From Knoxdaviesia capensis (Eukaryota; Ascomycota; Sordariomycetes; Microascales; Gondwanamycetaceae), in assembly GCA_001510575.1 (NCBI GenBank), contig LNGK01000004.1:3594667-3658666 (forward strand): a stretch of 64,000 bases of DNA, read 5' to 3'. The notes under the pieces were generated by a model. It saw only the letters and a program-made list of their open reading frames with translations, was not told the DNA's origin and did not search any database. Shown here piece by piece: positions 12,046 to 22,096 of this stretch; within the stretch, counting starts at the first letter, position 1, and each line of letters begins with the position of its first letter. The translations under genes were made by a program, and so were the position numbers.

Positions 12046-14286
12046 CCGCTTGGTATCCCAACTCCTCCCGCGTCGTCCCTCGCTTCGTCGCACACACCTG
12101 CCCCTCGTCCCGCCCTCAAGCGATCCGAGTCCTCAGGATCAACTGACGCGGCTGAATTAGCCCAGCTACAAACCTCGGCTAACGCATCCCGTGCCCCCCT
12201 CCCTCCCCCTATTGCACCTCCCACGGCAAATTCGCGACCCCCTCCTGTTTCCTCCCGCTGGATGACATCCCTACCCGACTCTGCTCCGGAGCCAGTTGCG
12301 GAGCTAGAGATCCCCACCATCATTAAGCACGACGGCTCGCCTGTCCCCGAGGACAATTCCGCCCCTGCCGTTGACCGCCTTGGTCTGCTTGTAACCGCTG
12401 TTGCCACTCCGCCTGCGACTGAATCTCCGACCCCTCTTCAAATTGGCGGCGTCACCCTCCTTCTTCCGGCCCTCCCGCCTCCCCCCGAAACCAGCACGGA
12501 GCCGACTGATCGCGCCACCGCTGGTGATTCTTCCACAGCGTCTCACCCCAAGTTCCAGCCTCTCTTGCTTCCCGCTCCTCCGGCGCAGACGGATGGGCCC
12601 GAAGGAGCTCCCACCCCCCGAGTTACCGTTGACCCGCCTTCGGACTCGAACTTAGAGCCGCCGTGTCCTGCGACGGATGCGCCTATGCCGCCGGCACCCC
12701 CAACTTCGCCTCCCACACGCTCAAACAAGAACTACGTAAAGAAGCTGTCCATCAAAGAGAAGCTTGAAAAGGCGGTGCAGAATGGAGAGAAACCTCTTTT
12801 CTGCAGCAACTGTGGCGCCATTGAGACACCGACCTGGAGAAAAATCTACACTAAGGACATTGCAGGACCGCCTGAAACGTATGATCTCTCCGACCGTCCG
12901 GGATGTGTGACGGCAATCGAGATCATCCAGCAGGATGAGGCCGGCGAGCCGACGGCCCACCGCCTGATTATCAAGAGCATGAAGTTCGACGATGACAGGA
13001 AAACCACATGGCGGGAGGCCCTGCTTTGCAATCGTAAGTTTTGACTCCGTTTTTTTTCGTTCGGCCATGGTGGGTTTCACAGAATGAATGGTACTGACTG
13101 TCTTCTAGCGTGTGGTATCTGGATTAGCAAGAACCACCACCAGCGGCCTAATCGGCGCTGGGGTCTGGACCAGCAACGTCTCAACCAGGAGCGCAAGCCT
13201 CGCGGAGCCGGGCGCGCCCCTCGACGCAAGAGAGCCAACGGAACAAACCTAACCTCGGAAGCCTACATGACTACCGATCCTGCGGGTCCTACCGAGGCCG
13301 GAACCCCCTATGGCGATGGCGAAGGGTTTGGAGGCTCTGTCGATGCCCGAGATGCAGGAGCAGCAACCGAGGAGCTGTCGAACATGCTGGCAACCACTGG
13401 ACAGGATGCCTCGTTATCGCAGTTTCAGGAAGCGCACAGCACCCACGGGGCCACCGAAGCCAACCCGGACTCGCGACAGTCGCGGGGAAGCGGAACAATG
13501 GAAAGCCCCATCAAGATTATTGATGCCGGTGATACTAGAAGACTGCTGTTCCCTTCTCCCCGACACCAACCGTCCCGGCGTAAGGTGCTGGGCGAGGTTT
13601 CGGTCAACGGTCTGGGCATTACGACGGAAGCCGACGACTCCTCCTGCAAGAATACGCCAATGGACGAGGTTGATCTGGTGTTTGGAGCGGATGACATGGA
13701 CATGTGCGGCGACGATGACGCCAGCCTCGAGGCGCTGTTCCGCTCCCCGCTTCCTGCGCGGCCCTGCACGCCTCCCGCCCAATCTAAGATGCCGGCAACC
13801 GGCTGGCACGCAGAGGCCAAGACGCCATCCCGGCAGACCCCAAGCCATCGGCCGGTCACTAGAAGTGTGTCGCGGTCGATCCGCTCGGGCCGGTCCTCGC
13901 CTCCGCTCCGTGGCAGCGCTAACGGCCTGCACCGCACGCCGTCGAAGACGCCGTGCAAAACACCGCGGTCGATGGCGGTGGCCCGAATTCGGGCGCCCGA
14001 AAGCCCCAGCCTGCGACGCAGTCCGCGCCTTAACACGGGCGTGGACGTGCTGGACCCGGCGACGCGGGAGCGGTTCGCGCGGCAGCTGGAGACGGTGCCG
14101 CGCGAGGTGTTCACGGCCATGAACGAGTTTGGCGCGGCGCTGCAGTCGCCGGCCTCGTCGCAGGACGATATCAACCGGCTCTTGGACCACTGTCTGAGCA
14201 TGTGGCCGGGAAACCGGCCGTCTGACTGGGACCCTTCCGAGCTGGACGAGCTGAATAGCGATACCAGCTTGTGGGGGGGACTGTAA
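9877..14286 (+). CDS. Ams2/Spt21-like transcriptional regulator with split GATA-type zinc finger
   Basis: Three exons (9877-9958, 10037-13033, 13109-14286) give 1418 aa. Residues about 28-140 (start LKVHYTFDASEKCLARLP) match the N-terminal domain shared by S. pombe Ams2 and S. cerevisiae Spt21, factors that drive S-phase histone gene expression. Other features in order are a poly-Gln tract near 182-199, an AT-hook (GRPRGRPRKRP, 382-392), a second His/Gln tract near 675-700 and a long Pro/Ser-rich region. A GATA-like finger uses C950, C953, C1025 and C1028. The two Cys pairs are separated by 71 residues instead of the usual 17-20, and intron 2 interrupts the second pair. After it comes a basic tail (RKPRGAGRAPRRKRANG) and a Ser/Pro-rich C-terminus. 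Expected role: nuclear control of histone gene transcription and centromere chromatin. The family call is fairly firm; direct targets are inference. Confidence 0.8.
10498..10551 (+). repeat. CAG/CAA trinucleotide repeat encoding poly-Gln
   Basis: A run of CAG and CAA codons encodes about 18 consecutive glutamines, interrupted by His at its end, in the Ams2-like protein. The mixed start becomes nearly pure CAA. Such tracts often vary in length between strains. Confidence 0.9.
11994..12048 (+). repeat. Second Gln-coding CAA repeat, preceded by His/Pro codons
   Basis: A CACCCC/CAC run followed by about a dozen CAA codons encodes a His-Pro then Gln tract in the same protein. It is similar in type to the tract at 10498. 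Confidence 0.85.
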
Positions 14287-14929
14287 GTCCCAGGTTCTCG
14301 TTTGATGCTGCTCTCGATCATTTTCACTCTCTCTCCCTCTGGCCTCTCGTCACTTTCTCTTTTCACTTCCTTCTCTCACTTGGTTACGAACCTGGGCTTC
14401 TGTGTTTTTCTCCTTCCTTCTCCTTGAGGTCACTGTCTTGCCAAGGCACAGCAGTGTCACAGGCATACTCGCAGTTCATACGGCGTTTTTGTGTATTTGG
14501 TTGCGGTATGCAACGGAGTTTATTGGAGTTTTTCCTTTCTTTTATTTGAGCACTCCAGCAAGGGACCGGTTCAAGCGCACACTGGATTTGGGATCTGGAA
14601 TTTCGGGTTTGGATCATGATATGATGCTCTTTTTTACGGGAACCCCCATCCGTATGATGCGGGGACCTCGGGTGTCCTTGTTTAGCTCTTTGCAATACAT
14701 GCATACGATGCACTCATGAATATGCTTCTCTCTCTTGTTTTGTGAGCCTCTGTAATTTACTGTGAAATGTGTGGTCAACTGTCCGTAAGAGGAAGCGGTA
14801 TTATAGTTGGTAGCTTGTGTGCAGATGAAGCGGAAAGGAAATACCCTACAGAAGAAGTTGATCACAATACGATAATGCTACAAAATATACAGACGTTGAC
14901 TCTTACAGTACTTATGCCAGGAGCATACT
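14287..14929. other. 3' flank of the Ams2-like gene
   Basis: No supported gene. T-rich after the stop codon, consistent with a 3' UTR, then AT-richer than the coding sequence to the left. Confidence 0.5.
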
Positions 14930-15290
14930 GTCAAGATCTTGCGACGACCCGTTTTATCCGCCGTGCCAAGCCATCGTCTGGGATAGTGCGCGGCCCCGGG
15001 GCCGACAACCGCCGCTCACGCGGCTTGTCGGCTTCTGGCTGGCCATCGCCAGACACACCCGCCATATGAAAGTCAATGCGCACCCCGCGCCGCATCTCCG
15101 CACACCAGGCCAAAAGTTCCCGCTCCTCGTCTCGTCGGCATCGTGGAACCCCAGGGCCTCCAGCTCCCGCACCGTGCGCTCCGCCTGAGCGTCCACATCG
15201 ACGGTCGCAGGGATATGGAGGAAGAAGATGGCTTCTCACAGTAATTAAGTGCCCAGATTCAAGCTCCGATGTGGCCATGTGGTGAAGCGT
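14930..15290 (-). pseudogene. Possible broken coding fragment, unidentified
   Basis: On the minus strand, protein-like segments appear in alternating frames with no single open frame joining them: one from about 15350 to 15240, a second (containing VRELEALGFHDAD) from about 15240 to 15140, and a third (containing AEMRRGVRIDFHMAGVSG) from about 15140 to 14930. Third-position GC bias like that of nearby genes follows these frame changes. This fits a decayed gene or a gene with unrecognised introns. I do not recognise the family. The 52-bp duplication next to it supports local rearrangement. Confidence 0.3.
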
Positions 15291-15344
15291 CTGGGTGGGG
15301 GCGTGGGCAAGGTAGACGATATCTGGGACCTGCGGCGTAGAACT

Positions 15345-15448
15345 GGCTTGTGATGCTAGCGAGGATTGGGCCGAAGGCGAGGTCGGTGCTGCGTGAGGCT
15401 TGTGATGCTAGCGAGGATTGGGCCGAAGGCGAGGTCGGTGCTGCGTGA
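15345..15448. repeat. Perfect 52-bp tandem duplication (two copies)
   Basis: The 52-bp unit beginning ggcttgtgatgctagcgagg occupies 15345-15396 and is repeated immediately at 15397-15448 with no mismatch that I can see. Because 52 is not a multiple of three it would shift any reading frame through it. Confidence 0.95.
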
Positions 15449-15654
15449 TTCCCGGGCGATGAAGGCACATCAGGTGCCTAGTTCTTCTTCGCGCTCCGAG
15501 CCAGCCGACTCATAGAATTCTCTGGGATCGGGCTATCCAGACAGCGCTGGACAGCGGCGGCACGTACTCGGTGGGCTGGTTCATGTTCCCCGACAGTAAT
15601 GCGGCGAGTCGCGGACGTGGGCTCTGGGCCGGCCGTTAGATGGTTTGATGGCTC

Positions 15655-15835
15655 TCTGTCGTTCTCAATCGAGAAGTCTTCCGGACTCGACTCGTATTTC
15701 TCGCAGCTTGTTGGTCCTCTCTTCGAGGAGGCGCTCTGCATCTTTTCGCTTCTCTTCCTCCTCATGATATCGTCTGAGGAGATCTTCGTAGCTAGGCGGG
15801 CCCCCGGATTGTGTGGCATGACCGATCGTGATTGT
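15655..15835 (-). pseudogene. Relic of a fungal coiled-coil gene N-terminus
   Basis: A minus-strand frame encodes a Pro/Ser start (GGPPSYEDLLRRYHEEEEKR) followed by a charged heptad-like segment rich in Glu, Arg and Leu, then stops soon after about 50 residues. This opening resembles the N-terminus of a family of fungus-specific proteins, often kinase-like, expanded in Eurotiales. No continuation of the family is visible in any frame downstream. I interpret it as a truncated duplicate. The assignment rests on pattern memory only. Confidence 0.35.
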
Positions 15836-16287
15836 GGAATAAATGCAAGATGATGATGTGGTCCACGGAAAAAGGTGTTGAAGCAGGAGAGATTGGATGC
15901 ATGAACTGACATGTCGTTGAATCTCGCTTGTGGGTCCAAGCTCTGCCCGGTTCTGATTGGCCAGAATCCACTTTAATCCCGAACGCGCAGGGAAACGCGT
16001 TTTTGACGCGTCGCGGGGCCTGCAAACGCTCCTTCCTGGATTATTTGGTCCAGGGCCAATTTGACTTCTGGGTTGTTCCTTCCCGTTGCAGTTATCTTGA
16101 TTCCCGATAACTGAATATTCTTCAATCGGGGCATATTTGTTTTTATATTGCTTCTCTTCTCTTCTTTTCTGTTTCGTCTGGAGCATCACATCTCAATTCA
16201 CTGACTCCAGTTCTCACCCCACCGATCGATTCCCCTTTTCGGCCTCTTCAATTACACGTCGTCCAACCCTCTCGATCTCCAGCAACC

Positions 16288-18632
16288 ATGACGGAGGCGG
16301 CTCTCGCTGACGAGCTGAACGGCTTCTTTGCGCGCGACGCCGCTCCGGGCGCGGGCGGGCTCGAGCCGGATGTGGTGGCGGAGTTCGCGTCGATGCAGCG
16401 GCTGCACGGGCTTTCGGCGGAAGACCTGTTTTATAAGTGGGAGTCGTTCTGTCTGAAGATGGAGACCGAGGCGTCGGTGGTTGGCCTGGAGGCGGTGCGG
16501 CGGTTCAAGCGCGATGTGCAGGACTCGTTGGAGCGCGATCGCGCGCGCGCGGCGGAACGGGCCGGCCGCGGTGCCGGTGGCGGTGACAAGCGGGGGACGC
16601 CGCGGACGGCGGTCAAGGCCGGGGCGGATATGTTTGGCATGTAGGTTTTCGCACCGGTGTTTGTCTGTGGACTGTGCGTGTGTGTGTGAATATATGACTG
16701 ACTGCCTCGATATCCCCTCGTCTACAGGCTCGATAGTCTCGTCCCGAATACTCCGTCCGGCGGAAAGTTGAACAAGTCGTCGTCGCTGCGGAAACGCATC
16801 CATGAGACGCCGTCTGTGTCTCGTGTGCGGGCCGATATTCCCAGCAGCTCGCCCGATTTCAAGTCTCCCTCCGGCCAAGCGTAAGCCGTCCCACGTTGCC
16901 CAGTCCCCTTCAGCATCTACCTTCGATTCAATGGCTAACGATCAGATTGTACGTTAACAGAGCCCCCAGGTTCCAAGACCGGCCCAAGCCTGGAGAAGTC
17001 ATCGAAGTCCTCAACGCCCAGCTTCCCGCCGCAGTCCCGCCGCTCGCCCCGTACCCCGAATCCCGCATCAAGCTGACGGCCAACTCCGACCAGAAGAAAC
17101 TGGGCTACAAGCCTCTGGCTATGAAATTGTCAGAGTCATCCGAGGTTCTGGACGACCGCATAGACGAGTTCGCCGTGCTGGTGCAGGAGAAGCACGGGAT
17201 CGACCCCAGTGCATTCGGGAGTGCCAGCAGCCAGACCACCACGGATATTATCGCGGTTGGACGGATTGCGTCGGATTCTCTGGAGGGAAAGCTCAATGCC
17301 GCGTCGCTTGTGCTGGAGACATCGCGCCGGACCGGTGCTGGTCTGCGTGTGCCTCTGAATGTCGAGCGGCTCCCGCAACGAGCCGGCGGGTACGGGTTCT
17401 TTCCGGGCCAGATCGTGGCGTTGCGGGGAAGCAACGCCTCGGGACTCGAGTTCGTCGCCACGGAAATCTTGACGATTCCGCTGCTTGCAAATGCCGCCTC
17501 TGCTCCCGCTACCTTGGCCGCTCACCGGCAGCGCTTGCTTGGAAAGGGCGCGAACGCGGATGCCATGGATCTCGACGATGACGACACCTCAGAGCCTGCC
17601 CCGCTGTCGGTGTTCGTTGCTGCTGGCCCCTATACCGCCGACGACAACCTCGACTTTGAGCCGTTACACGAGCTGTGCGAGCGCGCCGCCGATCAGTACG
17701 CCGATGCAGTCATCCTCGCCGGCCCGTTCCTCGACAGCGAGCACCCCCTCATTGCGACCGGTGACTTCGACCTCCCCGCCGATGCACACTACGACCCAGA
17801 CACGGCCACCATGGCAACAGTGTTCAAGTTCCTGATCTCGCCCATCCTGGCCCGGCTAGCAGCAGCGTCGCCGCACACCACCATCATTCTTGTGCCGTCG
17901 GTGCGCGACGTCATTGACAAGCACGTCTCGTGGCCACAGGACAGCATCGTGCGCAAGGATCTCGGTTTGCCCCGGACGGTGCGGCTGGTGACCAACCCGA
18001 TGACATTCTCGCTGAACGAGACGGTCATTGGCATTTCAACCCAGGATGTGCTGTATGAACTGCGCCGGGAGGAAATCATTATCCACGGAACGGGGCCAGG
18101 GGCACCCGCGGCGGCTGTTGGTACCCCATCCTCTGCTCCCGGAGGCACTCCGAACACACCTCGCCTCGCTGGTGTCCCCGGGTCAACACCGCACCCATCA
18201 GCAGCAGCAGCGCTGAACGCCGGCGCCGCCATCGGCCTAGCACCCGCCCTCAGCCGCCTGTGCAGATACGTCATCGACCAGCGCAACTACTTCCCGCTGT
18301 TCCCGCCGACCGACCGCAAGAACCTGCCCCGCAGCGGCACCGACGACGGCATCCCGCCCGGCGCGATGCTGGACGTGGGCTACCTGAAGCTCGGCGAGAT
18401 TGTGAATGTGCGGCCGGACCTGATGGTGCTCCCGAGCTCGATGCCGGCGTTTGCCAAGGTGGTTGAGAGCGTCGTCGTGATTAACCCCGGGTATCTATCC
18501 AAGCGGCGCGGCGCCGGCACGTATGCGAAGATTGTGCTGTATCCGCCGTCGGCGGAGAGCGCGGCGTCAAGTCAGGCGATGGTGGGACATGAGGTGTTTG
18601 TTCGCGCCCGGGTTGAGATGACGAGGATATGA
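16288..18632 (+). CDS. POL12: DNA polymerase alpha subunit B (primase-polymerase accessory subunit)
   Basis: Three exons (16288-16640, 16728-16880, 16946-18632) give 730 aa. All phases agree. The protein is the B subunit of the DNA polymerase alpha-primase complex, which lays down RNA-DNA primers at origins and on the lagging strand. The N-terminal helical domain (residues 1 to about 85) is followed by a Ser/Thr-Pro rich linker, the OB-fold region (GYGFFPGQIVALRGSNASG) and an inactive phosphoesterase domain starting FVAAGPYTADDNLDFEPLHEL with AGPFLDSEHP. The C-terminus ends in the typical VNPGYLSKRRGAGTYAKIV segment. A Gly/Pro/Ala insert near the middle is species-specific low complexity. The gene is convergent with MFAP1, with 239 bp between stop codons. 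Confidence 0.95.
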
Positions 18633-18871
18633 AAATGATGGGTGGATGGAGAGGCACACTTTTTTTTCTTTCTGAGTGTGGTAGGACGGTGGAGGGCTCA
18701 TGTATCTGGTTTCTTCCGCTTTCGTTGATTCATGAAGATGTTCTAAAACTAGGCTCCGGGCCTGGAGCTTTGGTTATGGTTGCTAGACGCCAGTACAGGC
18801 CATCACAATATGAAGATGAGTTCACATATTGTACTCATAAGTGCATCGTCTGATTGTCTATGTATTTAAAT

Positions 18872-20527
18872 CTACCGCGTATCCACACGCCGTCTCTTAT
18901 CGCTGTCGTATCTGTCTCTATCTCCCGAGGTGCTCCGTTTCCGCCGATGTGAGGAATTTGGACTCCGCGAGCGAGACCGCCGGCTAGATTTGTGGCGGTC
19001 ACTTCGGTCATCGTCGCGGTCTCTTCTTCTGTGCCCATCACCGTCGCGATCCCGGCCGTGGTCCCGATCCCGATCCCGATCGCGGCCGTAGTCTCCGCGG
19101 TCCCGGTCGCGATCGCCACGCTGGCCCCCCCGGTCTCTATCACGGACCGAATCTTGCCGGCGCTCGCCCAGCGGGATAGCGTTGGCGCCCTTCGCCCCCG
19201 CGGCATCCCGCACACTATCCGGTAAGAACCGCTCGTCGTCAATGTCGCCGTACCGGCCGCGACCACGATCGCCGCCGCGGTTCCCGAAGTTATCTGACGC
19301 GACAGACTGGCCCCAGCTACCGGTGTACTCGGACCGCATATCCTTGTACTTGGACGCACCCTTGCGGCCGATCTTCGTGGCATCGCGCTGCTGCAGGTAC
19401 GCCGGCAGGGTCGACCGATCGCGCGCCTCGTCGGCAAAGCGCGCGCCCATGATATCCCGCTTATCGAGGCCCGCAGCCGCAGCCTCGTCGAGGAAGAAGG
19501 CGCCCTTGTGGTAGTACTTCTGCATGTAGGCCATCTTGCCGCGGGAGTCCTTCTCGTCGCGCTGCCGCGCCAGATGGGCCTCGTCCTCGGCGGCGCGCTC
19601 GTCGGCCGTCAGGTTGCGGCGGCGCTCGATCTCGGCGATCTCGCGCTCGCGCGCCACCATTGCCGCGCGGTCGCGCTTGTAGCGCTGCAGCTTGCGCAGC
19701 TTGAACGCGGCGAGCTCGGCCGCCGGGTCGAGGCCGTCGCGGTCGTCCAGCTCGGCGGCCGCGGCCGCTGCCGCTGCATCGGGGCCGCTGCCGGTGTCCT
19801 GGGCGGCGGCAGCTGCGGCGTCTTCGTCCGCTTCCTCCCAGTGCTTCTTGCCGGCGCTGCGCGCGGCGAGGTCTTTCTTGATCTGCTCTTCGACGAGCTT
19901 GTCGCGCTCCGCAAGCCGGCGCGCTTCGTCGGCGGCAGCAGCTTGTGCGCTGGATGTGGCGGATACGGCGGCCGCAGACCCGTTGGCGAGGCGCTGGCTC
20001 TTGGGGATGAATTTGGGGCGCAGCATCAGGCGCCGCGGCGCTTCGTCTTCGCTGGAGCTTTCTTCGTCCGATTCTTCGTCTCCGTCTTCATCCGAGTCGG
20101 CATCGTCATCTTCGTCCGATTCATCCGCAGGTTTGCGCGCCGCCGGACCCGTTGCCGCTGCCGGCGCACGCTTCGCCTCCTTCTTGTCATCCCCATCCTC
20201 GTCTTCTTCGTCATCCGTCACGAAGCCCTGCTCAGCGGCCAACTGCTCCGCGCGCCGCAAGGCCTCCCGCCGTCTCTCAGCAGCGGCCGCCTCGCGCCGT
20301 CTGCGCTGCTCGGCAAGATCGGCCTTGCTCAGGCCAGTCGTGATTTGCGCGGCGCTCGCGGCTTTCGGCGGCGGCGCAATCGTCGAGGTTGCGGCGGGGG
20401 CTGGCGTCGCGTTGTCATCGGAGTCGCTGTCGCTGTCGGAGTCGGAGGATTTGGCTGCTCCGGTTGGTTTTCCCGGTCGGTGCCGCGCCGGGCGGGCCGG
20501 ATTTCGGGTCATGCGTGGGGGAGGCAT
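18872..20527 (-). CDS. Microfibrillar-associated protein 1 homologue (spliceosomal MFAP1)
   Basis: Single exon, 551 aa, start chosen at MPPPRMTRNPARP because upstream codons in this frame look like leader sequence. MFAP1 proteins belong to the activated spliceosome (pre-B/B complex) in the nucleus. Conserved family blocks are LMLRPKFIPKSQR and, near residues 320-410, KMAYMQKYYHKGAFF followed by a block with RDIMGARFADEARDRSTLP and KIGRKGASKYKDMRSEYT. The N-terminal half is a Ser-Asp and Glu-rich acidic region with a coiled coil. The C-terminus is an Arg/Asp and RS-like tail (RDRDRDHGRDRD), typical of splicing factors. The long open frames on the other strand mirror this low-complexity composition and are not genes. 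Confidence 0.92.
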   Translation of the reverse strand: MPPPRMTRNPARPARHRPGKPTGAAKSSDSDSDSDSDDNATPAPAATSTIAPPPKAASAAQITTGLSKADLAEQRRRREAAAAERRREALRRAEQLAAEQGFVTDDEEDEDGDDKKEAKRAPAAATGPAARKPADESDEDDDADSDEDGDEESDEESSSEDEAPRRLMLRPKFIPKSQRLANGSAAAVSATSSAQAAAADEARRLAERDKLVEEQIKKDLAARSAGKKHWEEADEDAAAAAAQDTGSGPDAAAAAAAAELDDRDGLDPAAELAAFKLRKLQRYKRDRAAMVAREREIAEIERRRNLTADERAAEDEAHLARQRDEKDSRGKMAYMQKYYHKGAFFLDEAAAAGLDKRDIMGARFADEARDRSTLPAYLQQRDATKIGRKGASKYKDMRSEYTGSWGQSVASDNFGNRGGDRGRGRYGDIDDERFLPDSVRDAAGAKGANAIPLGERRQDSVRDRDRGGQRGDRDRDRGDYGRDRDRDRDHGRDRDGDGHRRRDRDDDRSDRHKSSRRSRSRSPNSSHRRKRSTSGDRDRYDSDKRRRVDTR

Positions 20528-21193
20528 GTTTTGTTTGTGGGTTGTAGTGAAGGATTGAGGTTGAAGTTGTGGTAGAAATATTGTGTAGTGAAGAAAAAAA
20601 CCATCCACGACTATGAACTCAGGTGTCTTAGGGTTGGAGTGCTGTGCTTAGGGTTGTGTCCTATGTTTTTATGTCCTTTGTGTTTCCCTTCATCAAGTTT
20701 AATCAGAACAAGTTACTCACTTCACAGGTAGTAAGGTGATTCACACTAGTGATACTCACATGGTCTTAATCATGTAGTTAGCTCATTCATAAACAATTCA
20801 GCTACTTATCATGTTTGACTTGAATATGACACAAGCCAAGATGATTATTGATTATTGTAGTTTTGTAGCCATCTGTGAATCAGAGCGTGGATACCCAGTA
20901 AATTGTGAATATGCTATAGCAGACATATCAAACATCTAATGTGAAACTCCACACATCACTAATCACGATGAATCACGAATTCAATCTTGAGGAAACCAGA
21001 GCATCAGCTCATTACACTTTATTGTGAGCGGACCCTAACCCTAACCATGAAGAAACCATCTCCTGGGCGGTCTCAAACCAGATAGAAACCATGCATGCAA
21101 GAAAGAAAAAGAAAAGAAGCCGACCAGGCAGTCATGAGACGTCATTAGAATATCAATAAGCTTTTCAAAGCATACTAGCAGGTCTAGCAGGGT
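20528..21193. other. AT-rich intergenic island with telomere-like motif
   Basis: Visibly AT-rich compared with both sides. It has no gene. It contains ccctaaccctaacc at 21033-21046, two TTAGGG-type hexamers on the complementary strand, and single cttagggtt motifs near 20635 and 20650. It could be a decayed repeat. Confidence 0.6.
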
Positions 21194-21694
21194 CTAGAGG
21201 ATCTCCTCATCCTCCTGAGCAGGCGGGGCCGGAACAGTCGGGACAGTTGTAGCCGGAGCGTCAACCACGGCGTCGGTAGCATCTTTGGCGACAGGAACAG
21301 CCTTGTCGTTGTCGCCGTCCATGTCCTCAGCCGAATCCCACTCGCGGTCCCCCCGACCGCGCTGCTCAACCAGCTCGTCGGCGTCCTCCTGGTCCTGGGC
21401 AGCCTGGAGAAGCATGGCAAACGAGTTGCGCGAGGGAATCTTCTTGTTGATCTCGTCCCACGCGCGGTTGCGCTCCTTGATGGCCTTGCCGTGGTCCTTG
21501 CTGCGGGCGACCTTCTGCACGGTGATCTCGCGGATGGCCTCGCCGCGCTCGATGCCGCGCTCGTGGCGGCGGCGGGCTTTGGCGGTCAGCACGGCCTTGC
21601 GGGCCGGCTTGACCCTTTTCGACACGCCGGCCGAGTGGTGGATGGCGAGCACCGAGGGCCGCTTCTCAACGGGGGTGGGCGCGGGGGCAGGCAT
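21194..21694 (-). CDS. Alb1-like ribosome biogenesis protein
   Basis: Single exon, 166 aa. The segment RPSVLAIHHSAGVSK, then a basic KARRRHERGIERGEA stretch and a helix ending KAIKERNRAWDEINKKI, resembles the central part of fungal Alb1. Alb1 is a small shuttling factor that accompanies pre-60S particles (with Arx1) during export from the nucleus. The N-terminal HSRAARR block that I expect in many Alb1 proteins is missing, and an in-frame stop lies 54 nt upstream of this ATG, so the protein is either shortened or has an unrecognised upstream exon. The C-terminus is acidic and Pro/Ala rich. Its ATG lies only 11 nt after the stop codon of the neighbouring 90-aa gene on the same strand. Confidence 0.6.
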   Translation of the reverse strand: MPAPAPTPVEKRPSVLAIHHSAGVSKRVKPARKAVLTAKARRRHERGIERGEAIREITVQKVARSKDHGKAIKERNRAWDEINKKIPSRNSFAMLLQAAQDQEDADELVEQRGRGDREWDSAEDMDGDNDKAVPVAKDATDAVVDAPATTVPTVPAPPAQEDEEIL

Positions 21695-21705
21695 CGTGGC
21701 GAGAG

Positions 21706-22096
21706 TTAGTTGGTGGCAGTGGGGGTGGTCGTGACTGGGCCGGAGTCAGTGTCAGGGACGGGGTCGGTCACGGGTTCGGATGCGAGCGCGGCGGCAGCGT
21801 TCTGGGCTCTTCTTCTCGCTTCAAAGTCAGACAGTCTGCGAGCGGCTTGTTCTGTGGAGAGAAGAGAAAATATAGTGGTCAGCTGGATATTGCTGTTGCA
21901 GGTCACATTATTTGTGTACCCTGAACAATGTCTTGGACGAACGACAGCGCTGCCTGGAAACAAACTTACTCTTCAACGTTTCTCTGTGACCCTCGCAGTC
22001 CCAGTAGATCTGGGCGAGTAGGCTTGCGATAGTGTGCAACTCGGTGATTGCACTTTCGATGTCCGGAGTAGTTGGCCCGTATCGGGGAGATGCCAT
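21706..22096 (-). CDS. Small conserved-looking hypothetical protein (90 aa)
   Basis: Two exons (22096-21970, 21851-21706) join in phase 1 to give 90 aa. The 118-nt intron has GTAAGT and CACAG ends. The first 42 residues form an amphipathic, probably helical region (AITELHTIASLLAQIYWD), followed by a charged helix (AARRLSDFEARRRAQNA) and a short Thr/Pro-rich tail. I do not recognise the family. Size and helix pattern would suit a small subunit of a larger complex. The splice consensus and continuous helical character across the junction support a real gene. It lies head to tail with the Alb1-like gene with an 11-nt gap, so the two may share a transcript. Confidence 0.6.

Noticed and set aside
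10498..12048. Repeats considered as a possible CRISPR-like or satellite array
   Set aside because: They are in-frame Gln codons inside a coding exon; there are no spacers.
19508..20575. Plus-strand open frames opposite MFAP1
   Set aside because: They arise from the low-complexity Ala/Glu/Ser-coding sequence of MFAP1 on the minus strand.
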